Below the pieces are notes generated by a model. It made no database searches and had not been told where the DNA came from. It saw only the letters and a list, made by a program, of their open reading frames with translations. DNA of 64,000 nucleotides from Karalla daura. Lineage: Eukaryota; Chordata; Actinopteri; Chaetodontiformes; Leiognathidae. Location: assembly GCA_029224185.1 (NCBI GenBank), contig JANZKI010000090.1, positions 62,001 to 126,000 of the forward strand, given 5' to 3'. The position numbers and the translations under genes were made by a program. This document shows positions 38,223 to 49,719 of this stretch, one piece after another. Position 1 is the stretch's first letter, and the number at the start of each line of letters is the position of its first letter.

Positions 38223-40402
38223 AGACCTGTCGTTTTGGCCGAGATCCCGACCCCGAGCGAGCGACGATTTGGGGTGTGAGCCGCCTCCGGGGTGGCCCAC
38301 GCTCACTGGAAAAAGCAATCCCGAGGCCGGATTTGATCCTGGAGCTGAGATATTAAAGCTCGCCGAAAGTGAAAAAAACGACCACCCCGGACCTGTCGTT
38401 TTGGCCGAGATCCCGACCCCGAGCGAGCGAGCCCAAACCCACCATTTGGGGTGTGAGCCGCCTCCGGGGTGGCCCACGCTCACTGGAAAAAGCAATCCCG
38501 AGGCCGGATTTGATCCTGGAGCTGAGATATTAAAGCTCGCCGAAAGTGAAAAAAACGACCACCCCGGACCTGTCGTTTTGGCCGAGATCCCGACCCCGAG
38601 CGAGCGACGATTTGGGGTGTGAGCCGCCTCCGGGGTGGCCCACGCTCACTGGAAAAAGCAATCCCGAGGCCGGATTTGATCTTGCAGCTGAGATATTAAA
38701 GCTCGCCGAAAGTGAAAAAAACGACCACCCCGGACCTGTCGTTTTGGCCGAGATCCCGACCCCGAGCGAGCGACGATTTGGGGTGTGAGCCGCCTCCGGG
38801 GTGGCCCACGCTCACTGGAAAAAGCAATCCCGAGGCCGGATTTGATCCTGGAGCTTAGATATTAACCCTCGCCGAAAGTGAAAAAAACGACCACCCCGGA
38901 CCTGTCGTTTTTGCCGAGATCCCGACCCCGAGCGAGCGACGATTTGGGGTGTGAGCCGCCTCCGGGGTGGCCCACGCTCACTGGAAAAAGCAATCCCGAG
39001 GCCGGATTTGATCCTGGAGCTGAGATATTAACCCTCGCCGAAAGTGAAAAAAACGACCACCCCGGACCTGTCGTTTTGGCCGAGATCCCGACCCCGAGCG
39101 AGCGACGATTTGGGGTGTGAGCCGCCTCCGGGGTGGCCCACGCTCACTGGAAAAAGCAATCCCGAGGCCGGATTTGATCTTGCAGCTGAGATATTAAAGC
39201 TCGCCGAAAGTGAAAAAAACGACCACCCCGGACCTGTCGTTTTGGCCGAGATCCCGACCCCGAGCGAGCGACGATTTGGGGTGTGAGCCGCCTCCGGGGT
39301 GGCCCACGCTCACTGGAAAAAGCAATCCCGAGGCCGGATTTGATCCTGGAGCTGAGATATTAACCCTCGCCGAAAGTGAAAAAAACGACCACCCCGGACC
39401 TGTCGTTTTTGCCGAGATCCCGACCCCGAGCGAGCGACGATTTGGGGTGTGAGCCGCCTCCGGGGTGGCCCACGCTCACTGGAAAAAGCAATCCCGAGGC
39501 CGGATTTGATCCTGGAGCTGAGATATTAACCCTCGCCGAAAGTGAAAAAAACGACCACCCCGGACCTGTCGTTTTTGCCGAGATCCCGACCCCGAGCGAG
39601 CGACGATTTGGGGTGTGAGCCGCCTCCGGGGTGGCCCACGCTCACTGGAAAAAGCAATCCCGAGGCCGGGTTTGATCCTGGAGCTGAGATATTAAAGCTC
39701 GCCGAAAGTGAAAAAAACGACCACCCCGGACCTGTCGTTTTGGCCGAGATCCCGACCCCGAGCGAGCGAGCCCAAACCCACCATTTGGGGTGTGAGCCGC
39801 CTCCGGGGTGGCCCACGCTCACTGGAAAAAGCAATCCCGAGGCCGGATTTGATCCTGGAGCTGAGATATTAAAGCTCGCCGAAAGTGAAAAAAACGACCA
39901 CCCCGGACCTGTCGTTTTGGCCGAGATCCCGACCCCGAGCGAGCGACGATTTGGGGTGTGAGCCGCCTCCGGGGTGGCCCACGCTCACTGGAAAAAGCAA
40001 TCCCGAGGCCGGATTTGATCTTGCAGCTGAGATATTAAAGCTCGCCGAAAGTGAAAAAAACGACCACCCCGGACCTGTCATTTTGGCCGAGATCCCGACC
40101 CCGAGCGAGCGACGATTTGGGGTGTGAGCCGCCTCTGGGGTGGCCCACGCTCACTGGAAAAAGCAATCCCGAGGCCGGATTTGATCCTGGAGCTGAGATA
40201 TTAAAGCTCACCGAAAGTGAAAAAAACGACCACCCCGGACCTGTCGTTTTGGCCGAGATCCCGACCCCGAGCGAGCGACGATTTGGGGTGTGAGCCGCCT
40301 CCGGGGTGGCCCACGCTCACTGGAAAAAGCAATCCCGAGGCCGGATTTGATCCTGGAGCTGAGATATTAAAGCTCGCCGAAAGTGAAAAAAACGACCACC
40401 CC
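35870..40402. repeat. Second copy of the 28434-32966 segment
   Basis: It overlaps the right half of the 2,202-bp tandem duplication. It ends at 40403 with CCCCAGACC, where the left copy continues with a long unit carrying GGCCAAG. Confidence 0.82.
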
Positions 40403-40897
40403 AGACCTGTCGTTTTTGCCGAGATCCCGACCCCGAGCGAGCCACGATTTGGGGTGTGAGCCGCCTCCGGGGTGGCCCATGCTCACTGGAAAAACCAATC
40501 CCGAGGCCGGATTTGATCCTGGAGCTGAGATATTAAAGCTCGCCGAAAGTGAAAAAAACGACCACCCCGGACCTGTCGTTTTGGCCGAGATCCCGACCCC
40601 GAGCGAGCGAGCCCAAACCCACCATTTGGGGTGTGAGCCGCCTCCGGGGTGGCCCACGCTCACTGGAAAAACCAATCCGGAGGCCGGATTTGATCCTGGA
40701 GCTGAGATATTAAAGCTCGCCGAAAGTGAAAAAAACGACCACCCCGGACCTGTCGTTTTGGCCGAGATCCCGACCCCGAGCGAGCGAGCCCAAACCCACC
40801 ATTTGGGGTGTGAGCCGCCTCCGGGGTGGCCCACGCTCACTGGAAAAAGCAATCCCGAGGCCGGATTTGATCCTGCAGCTGAGATATTAAAGCTCGC
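40378..40897. repeat. 520-bp three-monomer cassette (short-long-long), first of five close copies
   Basis: The cassette opens with a short unit marked by CCCCAGACC, TTTTTG, GAGCCACG, CCCATGCTC and AAAAACCAATCCCG. A long unit with AAAAACCAATCCGG follows, then a long unit with GATCCTGCAG. The same three units occur at 42735-43254, 50824-51343, 55715-56234 and 61347-61866. AAAAACCAATC is not seen left of 40.4 kb, so the cassette marks the right-hand zone. Its 198-codon open frame follows from the in-frame 177-bp units and is not taken as a gene. Confidence 0.88.
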
Positions 40898-42734
40898 CGA
40901 AAGTGAAAAAAACGACCACCCCGGACCTGTCGTTTTGGCCGAGATCCCGACCCCGAGCGAGCGACGATTTGGGGTGTGAGCCGCCTCCGGGGTGGCCCAC
41001 GCTCACTGGAAAAAGCAATCCCGAGGCCGGATTTGATCCTGGAGCTGAGATATTAAAGCTCGCCGAAAGTGAAAAAAACGACCACCCCGGACCTGTCGTT
41101 TTGGCCGAGATCCCGACCCCGAGCGAACGACGATTTGGGGTGTGAGCCGCCTCCGGGGTGGCCCACGCTCACTGGAAAAAGCAATCCCGAGGCCGGATTT
41201 GATCCTGGAGCTGAGATATTAAAGCTCGCCGAAAGTGAAAAAAACGACCACCCCGGACCTGTCGTTTTTGCCGAGATCCCGACCCCGAGCGAGCGACGAT
41301 TTGGGGTGTGAGCCGCCTCCGGGGTGGCCCACGCTCACTGGAAAAAGCAATCCCGAGGCCGGATTTGATCCTGGAGCTGAGATATTAAAGCTCGCCGAAA
41401 GTGAAAAAAACGACCACCCCGGACCTGTCGTTTTGGCCGAGATCCCGACCCCGAGCGAGCGACGATTTGGGGTGTGAGCCGCCTCCGGGGTGGCCCACGC
41501 TCACTGGAAAAAGCAATCCCGAGGCCGGATTTGATCTTGCAGCTGAGATATTAAAGCTCGCCGAAAGTGAAAAAAACGACCACCCCGGACCTGTCGTTTT
41601 GGCCGAGATCCCGACCCCGAGCGAGCGACGATTTGGGGTGTGAGCCGCCTCCGGGGTGGCCCACGCTCACTGGAAAAAGCAATCCCGAGGCCGGATTTGA
41701 TCCTGGAGCTGAGATATTAACCCTCGCCGAAAGTGAAAAAAACGACCACCCCGGACCTGTCGTTTTTGCCGAGATCCCGACCCCGAGCGAGCGACGATTT
41801 GGGGTGTGAGCCGCCTCCGGGGTGGCCCACGCTCACTGGAAAAAGCAATCCCGAGGCCGGATTTGATCCTGGAGCTGAGATATTAACCCTCGCCGAAAGT
41901 GAAAAAAACGACCACCCCGGACCTGTCGTTTTGGCCGAGATCCCGACCCCGAGCGAGCGACGATTTGGGGTGTGAGCCGCCTCCGGGGTGGCCCACGCTC
42001 ACTGGAAAAAGCAATCCCGAGGCCGGGTTTGATCCTGGAGCTGAGATATTAAAGCTCGCCGAAAGTGAAAAAAACGACCACCCCGGACCTGTCGTTTTGG
42101 CCGAGATCCCGACCCCGAGCGAGCGAGCCCAAACCCACCATTTGGGGTGTGAGCCGCCTCCGGGGTGGCCCACGCTCACTGGAAAAAGCAATCCCGAGGC
42201 CGGATTTGATCCTGGAGCTGAGATATTAAAGCTCGCCGAAAGTGAAAAAAACGACCACCCCGGACCTGTCGTTTTGGCCGAGATCCCGACCCCGAGCGAG
42301 CGACGATTTGGGGTGTGAGCCGCCTCCGGGGTGGCCCACGCTCACTGGAAAAAGCAATCCCGAGGCCGGATTTGATCTTGCAGCTGAGATATTAAAGCTC
42401 GCCGAAAGTGAAAAAAACGACCACCCCGGACCTGTCGTTTTGGCCGAGATCCCGACCCCGAGCGAGCGACGATTTGGGGTGTGAGCCGCCTCTGGGGTGG
42501 CCCACGCTCACTGGAAAAAGCAATCCCGAGGCCGGATTTGATCCTGGAGCTGAGATATTAAAGCTCACCGAAAGTGAAAAAAACGACCACCCCGGACCTG
42601 TCGTTTTGGCCGAGATCCCGACCCCGAGCGAGCGACGATTTGGGGTGTGAGCCGCCTCCGGGGTGGCCCACGCTCACTGGAAAAAGCAATCCCGAGGCCG
42701 GATTTGATCCTGGAGCTGAGATATTAAAGCTCGC

Positions 42735-43254
42735 CGAAAGTGAAAAAAACGACCACCCCAGACCTGTCGTTTTTGCCGAGATCCCGACCCCGAGCGAGCC
42801 ACGATTTGGGGTGTGAGCCGCCTCCGGGGTGGCCCATGCTCACTGGAAAAACCAATCCCGAGGCCGGATTTGATCCTGGAGCTGAGATATTAAAGCTCGC
42901 CGAAAGTGAAAAAAACGACCACCCCGGACCTGTCGTTTTGGCCGAGATCCCGACCCCGAGCGAGCGAGCCCAAACCCACCATTTGGGGTGTGAGCCGCCT
43001 CCGGGGTGGCCCACGCTCACTGGAAAAACCAATCCGGAGGCCGGATTTGATCCTGGAGCTGAGATATTAAAGCTCGCCGAAAGTGAAAAAAACGACCACC
43101 CCGGACCTGTCGTTTTGGCCGAGATCCCGACCCCGAGCGAGCGAGCCCAAACCCACCATTTGGGGTGTGAGCCGCCTCCGGGGTGGCCCACGCTCACTGG
43201 AAAAAGCAATCCCGAGGCCGGATTTGATCCTGCAGCTGAGATATTAAAGCTCGC
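42735..43254. repeat. 520-bp cassette, second copy
   Basis: It has the same marker set as the first copy and lies 2,357 bp from it, inside the tandem duplication. The markers include CCCATGCTC with T at 42837. Confidence 0.88.
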
Positions 43255-45987
43255 CGAAAGTGAAAAAAACGACCACCCCGGACCTGTCGTTTTGGCCGAG
43301 ATCCCGACCCCGAGCGAGCGACGATTTGGGGTGTGAGCCGCCTCCGGGGTGGCCCACGCTCACTGGAAAAAGCAATCCCGAGGCCGGATTTGATCCTGGA
43401 GCTGAGATATTAAAGCTCGCCGAAAGTGAAAAAAACGACCACCCCGGACCTGTCGTTTTGGCCGAGATCCCGACCCCGAGCGAACGACGATTTGGGGTGT
43501 GAGCCGCCTCCGGGGTGGCCCACGCTCACTGGAAAAAGCAATCCCGAGGCCGGATTTGATCCTGGAGCTGAGATATTAAAGCTCGCCGAAAGTGAAAAAA
43601 ACGACCACCCCGGACCTGTCGTTTTTGCCGAGATCCCGACCCCGAGCGAGCGACGATTTGGGGTGTGAGCCGCCTCCGGGGTGGCCCACGCTCACTGGAA
43701 AAAGCAATCCCGAGGCCGGATTTGATCCTGGAGCTGAGATATTAAAGCTTGCCGAAAGTGAAAAAAACGACCACCCCGGACCTGTCGTTTTGGCCGAGAT
43801 CCCGACCCCGAGCGAGCGACGATTTGGGGTGTGAGCCGCCTCCGGGGTGGCCCACGCTCACTGGAAAAAGCAATCCCGAGGCCGGATTTGATCTTGCAGC
43901 TGAGATATTAAAGCTCGCCGAAAGTGAAAAAAACGACCACCCCGGACCTGTCGTTTTGGCCGAGATCCCGACCCCGAGCGAGCGACGATTTGGGGTGTGA
44001 GCCGCCTCCGGGGTGGCCCACGCTCACTGGAAAAAGCAATCCCGAGGCCGGATTTGATCCTGGAGCTGAGATATTAAAGCTCACCGAAAGTGAAAAAAAC
44101 GACCACCCCGGACCTGTCGTTTTGGCCGAGATCCCGACCCCGAGCGAGCGACGATTTGGGGTGTGAGCCGCCTCCGGGGTGGCCCACGCTCACTGGAAAA
44201 AGCAATCCCGAGGCCGGATTTGATCCTGGAGCTGAGATATTAAAGCTCGCCGAAAGTGAAAAAAACGACCACCCCGGACCTGTCGTTTTGGCCGAGATCC
44301 CGACCCCGAGCGAGCGAGCCTAAACCCACCATTTGGGGTGTGAGCCGCCTCCGGGGTGGCCCACGCTCACTGGAAAAAGCAATCCCAAGGCCGGATTTGA
44401 TCCTGGAGCTGAGATATTAACCCTCGCCGAAAGTGAAAAAAACGACCACCCCGGACCTGTCGTTTTTGCCGAGATCCCGACCCCGAGCGAGCGACGATTT
44501 GGGGTGTGAGCCGCCTCCGGGGTGGCCCACGCTCACTGGAAAAAGCAATCCCGAGGCCGGATTTGATCCTGGAGCTGAGATATTAACCCTCGCCGAAAGT
44601 GAAAAAAACGACCACCCCGGACCTGTCGTTTTTGCCGAGATCCCGACCCCGAGCGAGCGACGATTTGGGGTGTGAGCCGCCTCCGGGGTGGCCCACGCTC
44701 ACTGGAAAAAGCAATCCCGAGGCCGGATTTGATCCTGGAGCTGAGATATTAACCCTCGCCGAAAGTGAAAAAAACGACCACCCCGGACCTGTCGTTTTGG
44801 CCGAGATCCCGACCCCGAGCGAGCGAGCCCAAACCCACCATTTGGGGTGTGAGCCGCCTCCGGGGTGGCCCACGCTCACTGGAAAAAGCAATCCCGAGGC
44901 CGGATTTGATCCTGCAGCTGAGATATTAAAGCTCGCCGAAAGTGAAAAAAACGACCACCCCGGACCTGTCGTTTTGGCCGAGATCCCGACCCCGAGCGAG
45001 CGACGATTTGGGGTGTGAGCCGCCTCCGGGGTGGCCCACGCTCACTGGAAAAAGCAATCCCGAGGCCGGATTTGATCCTGGAGCTGAGATATTAAAGCTC
45101 GCCGAAAGTGAAAAAAACGACCACCCCGGACCTGTCGTTTTGGCCGAGATCCCGACCCCGAGCGAGCGACGATTTGGGGTGTGAGCCGCCTCCGGGGTGG
45201 CCCACGCTCACTGGAAAAAGCAATCCCGAGGCCGGATTTGATCTTGCAGCTGAGATATTAAAGCTCGCCGAAAGTGAAAAAAACGACCACCCCGGACCTG
45301 TCGTTTTGGCCGAGATCCCGACCCCGAGCGAGCGACGATTTGGGGTGTGAGCCGCCTCCGGGGTGGCCCACGCTCACTGGAAAAAGCAATCCCGAGGCCG
45401 GATTTGATCCTGGAGCTGAGATATTAACCCTCGCCGAAAGTGAAAAAAACGACCACCCCGGACCTGTCGTTTTTGCCGAGATCCCGACCCCGAGCGAGCG
45501 ACGATTTGGGGTGTGAGCCGCCTCCGGGGTGGCCCACGCTCACTGGAAAAAGCAATCCCGAGGCCGGATTTGATCCTGGAGCTGAGATATTAACCCTCGC
45601 CGAAAGTGAAAAAAACGACCACCCCGGACCTGTCGTTTTTGCCGAGATCCCGACCCCGAGCGAGCGACGATTTGGGGTGTGAGCCGCCTCCGGGGTGGCC
45701 CACGCTCACTGGAAAAAGCAATCCCGAGGCCGGATTTGATCCTGGAGCTGAGATATTAAAGCTCGCCGAAAGTGAAAAAAACGACCACCCCGGACCTGTC
45801 GTTTTGGCCGAGATCCCGACCCCGAGCGAGCGAGCCTAAACCCACCATTTGGGGTGTGAGCCGCCTCCGGGGTGGCCCACGCTCACTGGAAAAAGCAATC
45901 CCGAGGCCGGATTTGATCCTGGAGCTGAGATATTAACCCTCGCCGAAAGTGAAAAAAACGACCACCCCGGACCTGTCGTTTTTGCCA

Positions 45988-48710
45988 AGATCCCGACCCC
46001 GAGCGAGCGACGATTTGGGGTGTGAGCCGCCTCCGGGGTGGCCCACGCTCACTGGAAAAAGCAATCCCGAGGCCGGATTTGATCCTGGAGCTGAGATATT
46101 AAAGCTCGCCGAAAGTGAAAAAAACGACCACCCCGGACCTGTCGTTTTGGCCGAGATCCCGACCCCGAGCGAGCGAGCCCAAACCCACCATTTGGGGTGT
46201 GAGCCGCCTCCGGGGTGGCCCACGCTCACTGGAAAAAGCAATCCCGAGGCCGGATTTGATCCTGGAGCTGAGATATTAAAGCTCGCCGAAAGTGAAAAAA
46301 ACGACCACCCCGGACCTGTCGTTTTGGCCGAGATCCCGACCCCGAGCGAGCGACGATTTGGGGTGTGAGCCGCCTCCGGGGTGGCCCACGCTCACTGGAA
46401 AAAGCAATCCCGAGGCCGGATTTGATCTTGCAGCTGAGATATTAAAGCTCGCCGAAAGTGAAAAAAACGACCACCCCGGACCTGTCGTTTTGGCCGAGAT
46501 CCCGACCCCGAGCGAGCGACGATTTGGGGTGTGAGCCGCCTCCGGGGTGGCCCACGCTCACTGGAAAAAGCAATCCCGAGGCCGGATTTGATCCTGGAGC
46601 TTAGATATTAACCCTCGCCGAAAGTGAAAAAAACGACCACCCCGGACCTGTCGTTTTTGCCGAGATCCCGACCCCGAGCGAGCGACTATTTGGGGTGTGA
46701 GCCGCCTCCGGGGTGGCCCACGCTCACTGGAAAAAGCAATCCCGAGGCCGGATTTGATCCTGGAGCTGAGATATTAACCCTCGCCGAAAGTGAAAAAAAC
46801 GACCACCCCAGACCTGTCGTTTTGGCCGAGATCCCGACCCCGAGCGAGCGACGATTTGGGGTGTGAGCCGCCTCCGGGGTGGCCCACGCTCACTGGAAAA
46901 AGCAATCCCGAGGCCGGATTTGATCCTGGAGCTGAGATATTAAAGCTCGCCGAAAGTGAAAAAAACGACCACCCCGGACCTGTCGTTTTGGCCGAGATCC
47001 CGACCCCGAGCGAGCGAGCCCAAACCCACCATTTGGGGTGTGAGCCGCCTCCGGGGTGGCCCACGCTCACTGGAAAAAGCAATCCCGAGGCCGGATTTGA
47101 TCCTGGAGCTGAGATATTAAAGCTCGCCGAAAGTGAAAAAAACGACCACCCCGGACCTGTCGTTTTGGCCGAGATCCCGACCCCGAGCGAGCGACGATTT
47201 GGGGTGTGAGCCGCCTCCGGGGTGGCCCACGCTCACTGGAAAAAGCAATCCCGAGGCCGGATTTGATCTTGCAGCTGAGATATTAAAGCTCGCCGAAAGT
47301 GAAAAAAACGACCACCCCGGACCTGTCGTTTTGGCCGAGATCCCGACCCCGAGCGAGCGACGATTTGGGGTGTGAGCCGCCTCCGGGGTGGCCCACGCTC
47401 ACTGGAAAAAGCAATCCCGAGGCCGGATTTGATCCTGGAGCTGAGATATTAACCCTCGCCGAAAGTGAAAAAAACGACCACCCCGGACCTGTCGTTTTGG
47501 CCGAGATCCCGACCCCGAGCGAGCGACGATTTGGGGTGTGAGCCGCCTCCGGGGTGGCCCACGCTCACTGGAAAAAGCAATCCCGAGGCCGGATTTGATC
47601 CTGGAGCTGAGATATTAAAGCTCGCCGAAAGTGAAAAAAACGACCACCCCGGACCTGTCGTTTTGGCCGAGATCCCGACCCCGAGCGAGCGAGCCCAAAC
47701 CCACCATTTGGGGTGTGAGCCGCCTCCGGGGTGGCCCACGCTCACTGGAAAAAGCAATCCCGAGGCCGGATTTGATCCTGGAGCTGAGATATTAAAGCTC
47801 GCCGAAAGTGAAAAAAACGACCACCCCGGACCTGTCGTTTTGGCCGAGATCCCGACCCCGAGCGAGCGACGATTTGGGGTGTGAGCCGCCTCCGGGGTGG
47901 CCCACGCTCACTGGAAAAAGCAATCCCGAGGCCGGATTTGATCTTGCAGCTGAGATATTAAAGCTCGCCGAAAGTGAAAAAAACGACCACCCCGGACCTG
48001 TCGTTTTGGCCGAGATCCCGACCCCGAGCGAGCGACGATTTGGGGTGTGAGCCGCCTCCGGGGTGGCCCACGCTCACTGGAAAAAGCAATCCCGAGGCCG
48101 GATTTGATCCTGGAGCTTAGATATTAACCCTCGCCGAAAGTGAAAAAAACGACCACCCCGGACCTGTCGTTTTTGCCGAGATCCCGACCCCGAGCGAGCG
48201 ACTATTTGGGGTGTGAGCCGCCTCCGGGGTGGCCCACGCTCACTGGAAAAAGCAATCCCGAGGCCGGATTTGATCCTGGAGCTGAGATATTAACCCTCGC
48301 CGAAAGTGAAAAAAACGACCACCCCAGACCTGTCGTTTTGGCCGAGATCCCGACCCCGAGCGAGCGACGATTTGGGGTGTGAGCCGCCTCCGGGGTGGCC
48401 CACGCTCACTGGAAAAAGCAATCCCGAGGCCGGATTTGATCCTGGAGCTGAGATATTAAAGCTCGCCGAAAGTGAAAAAAACGACCACCCCGGACCTGTC
48501 GTTTTGGCCGAGATCCCGACCCCGAGCGAGCGAGCCCAAACCCACCATTTGGGGTGTGAGCCGCCTCCGGGGTGGCCCACGCTCACTGGAAAAAGCAATC
48601 CCGAGGCCGGATTTGATCCTGGAGCTGAGATATTAAAGCTCGCCGAAAGTGAAAAAAACGACCACCCCGGACCTGTCGTTTTGGCCGAGATCCCGACCCC
48701 GAGCGAGCGA
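45988..48710. repeat. Recent tandem duplication of a 1,516-bp, 9-monomer module
   Basis: Bases 45988-47194 match 47504-48710. The rare GCGACTATTT change (G to T) occurs at 46687 and 48203, exactly 1,516 bp apart, and I see it nowhere else. The module equals 7 short plus 2 long units. The copies part on the right at a short/long switch. Confidence 0.88.
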
Positions 48711-49719
48711 GCCCAAACCCACCATTTGGGGTGTGAGCCGCCTCCGGGGTGGCCCACGCTCACTGGAAAAAGCAATCCCGAGGCCGGATTTGATCCTGCA
48801 GCTGAGATATTAAAGCTCGCCGAAAGTGAAAAAAACGACCACCCCGGACCTGTCGTTTTGGCCGAGATCCCGACCCCGAGCGAGCGACGATTTGGGGTGT
48901 GAGCCGCCTCCGGGGTGGCCCACGCTCACTGGAAAAAGCAATCCCGAGGCCGGATTTGATCCTGGAGCTGAGATATTAAAGCTCGCCGAAAGTGAAAAAA
49001 ACGACCACCCCGGACCTGTCGTTTTGGCCGAGATCCCGACCCCGAGCGAGCGACGATTTGGGGTGTGAGCCGCCTCCGGGGTGGCCCACGCTCACTGGAA
49101 AAAGCAATCCCGAGGCCGGATTTGATCTTGCAGCTGAGATATTAAAGCTCGCCGAAAGTGAAAAAAACGACCACCCCGGACCTGTCGTTTTGGCCGAGAT
49201 CCCGACCCCGAGCGAGCGACGATTTGGGGTGTGAGCCGCCTCCGGGGTGGCCCACGCTCACTGGAAAAAGCAATCCCGAGGCCGGATTTGATCCTGGAGC
49301 TTAGATATTAACCCTCGCCGAAAGTGAAAAAAACGACCACCCCGGACCTGTCGTTTTTGCCGAGATCCCGACCCCGAGCGAGCGACGATTTGGGGTGTGA
49401 GCCGCCTCCGGGGTGGCCCACGCTCACTGGAAAAAGCAATCCCGAGGCCGGATTTGATCCTGGAGCTGAGATATTAACCCTCGCCGAAAGTGAAAAAAAC
49501 GACCACCCCGGACCTGTCGTTTTGGCCGAGATCCCGACCCCGAGCGAGCGACGATTTGGGGTGTGAGCCGCCTCCGGGGTGGCCCACGCTCACTGGAAAA
49601 AGCAATCCCGAGGCCGGATTTGATCTTGCAGCTGAGATATTAAAGCTCGCCGAAAGTGAAAAAAACGACCACCCCGGACCTGTCGTTTTGGCCGAGATCC
49701 CGACCCCGAGCGAGCGACG

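Larger units (their letters stand above)
39030..44077. repeat. Recent tandem duplication of a 2,357-bp, 14-monomer module
   Basis: Copies run from about 39030 to 41720 and 41387 to 44077, with one TTTTTG/TTTTGG difference near 39576. Shared rare changes are CCGGGTTT at 39670 and 42027, GCGAACGAC at 41127 and 43484, and CCCATGCTC at 40480 and 42837. The left copy alone has GTCATT at 40080 and the right alone has AGCTTGCC at 43750. The module equals 11 short plus 3 long units. Confidence 0.9.
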
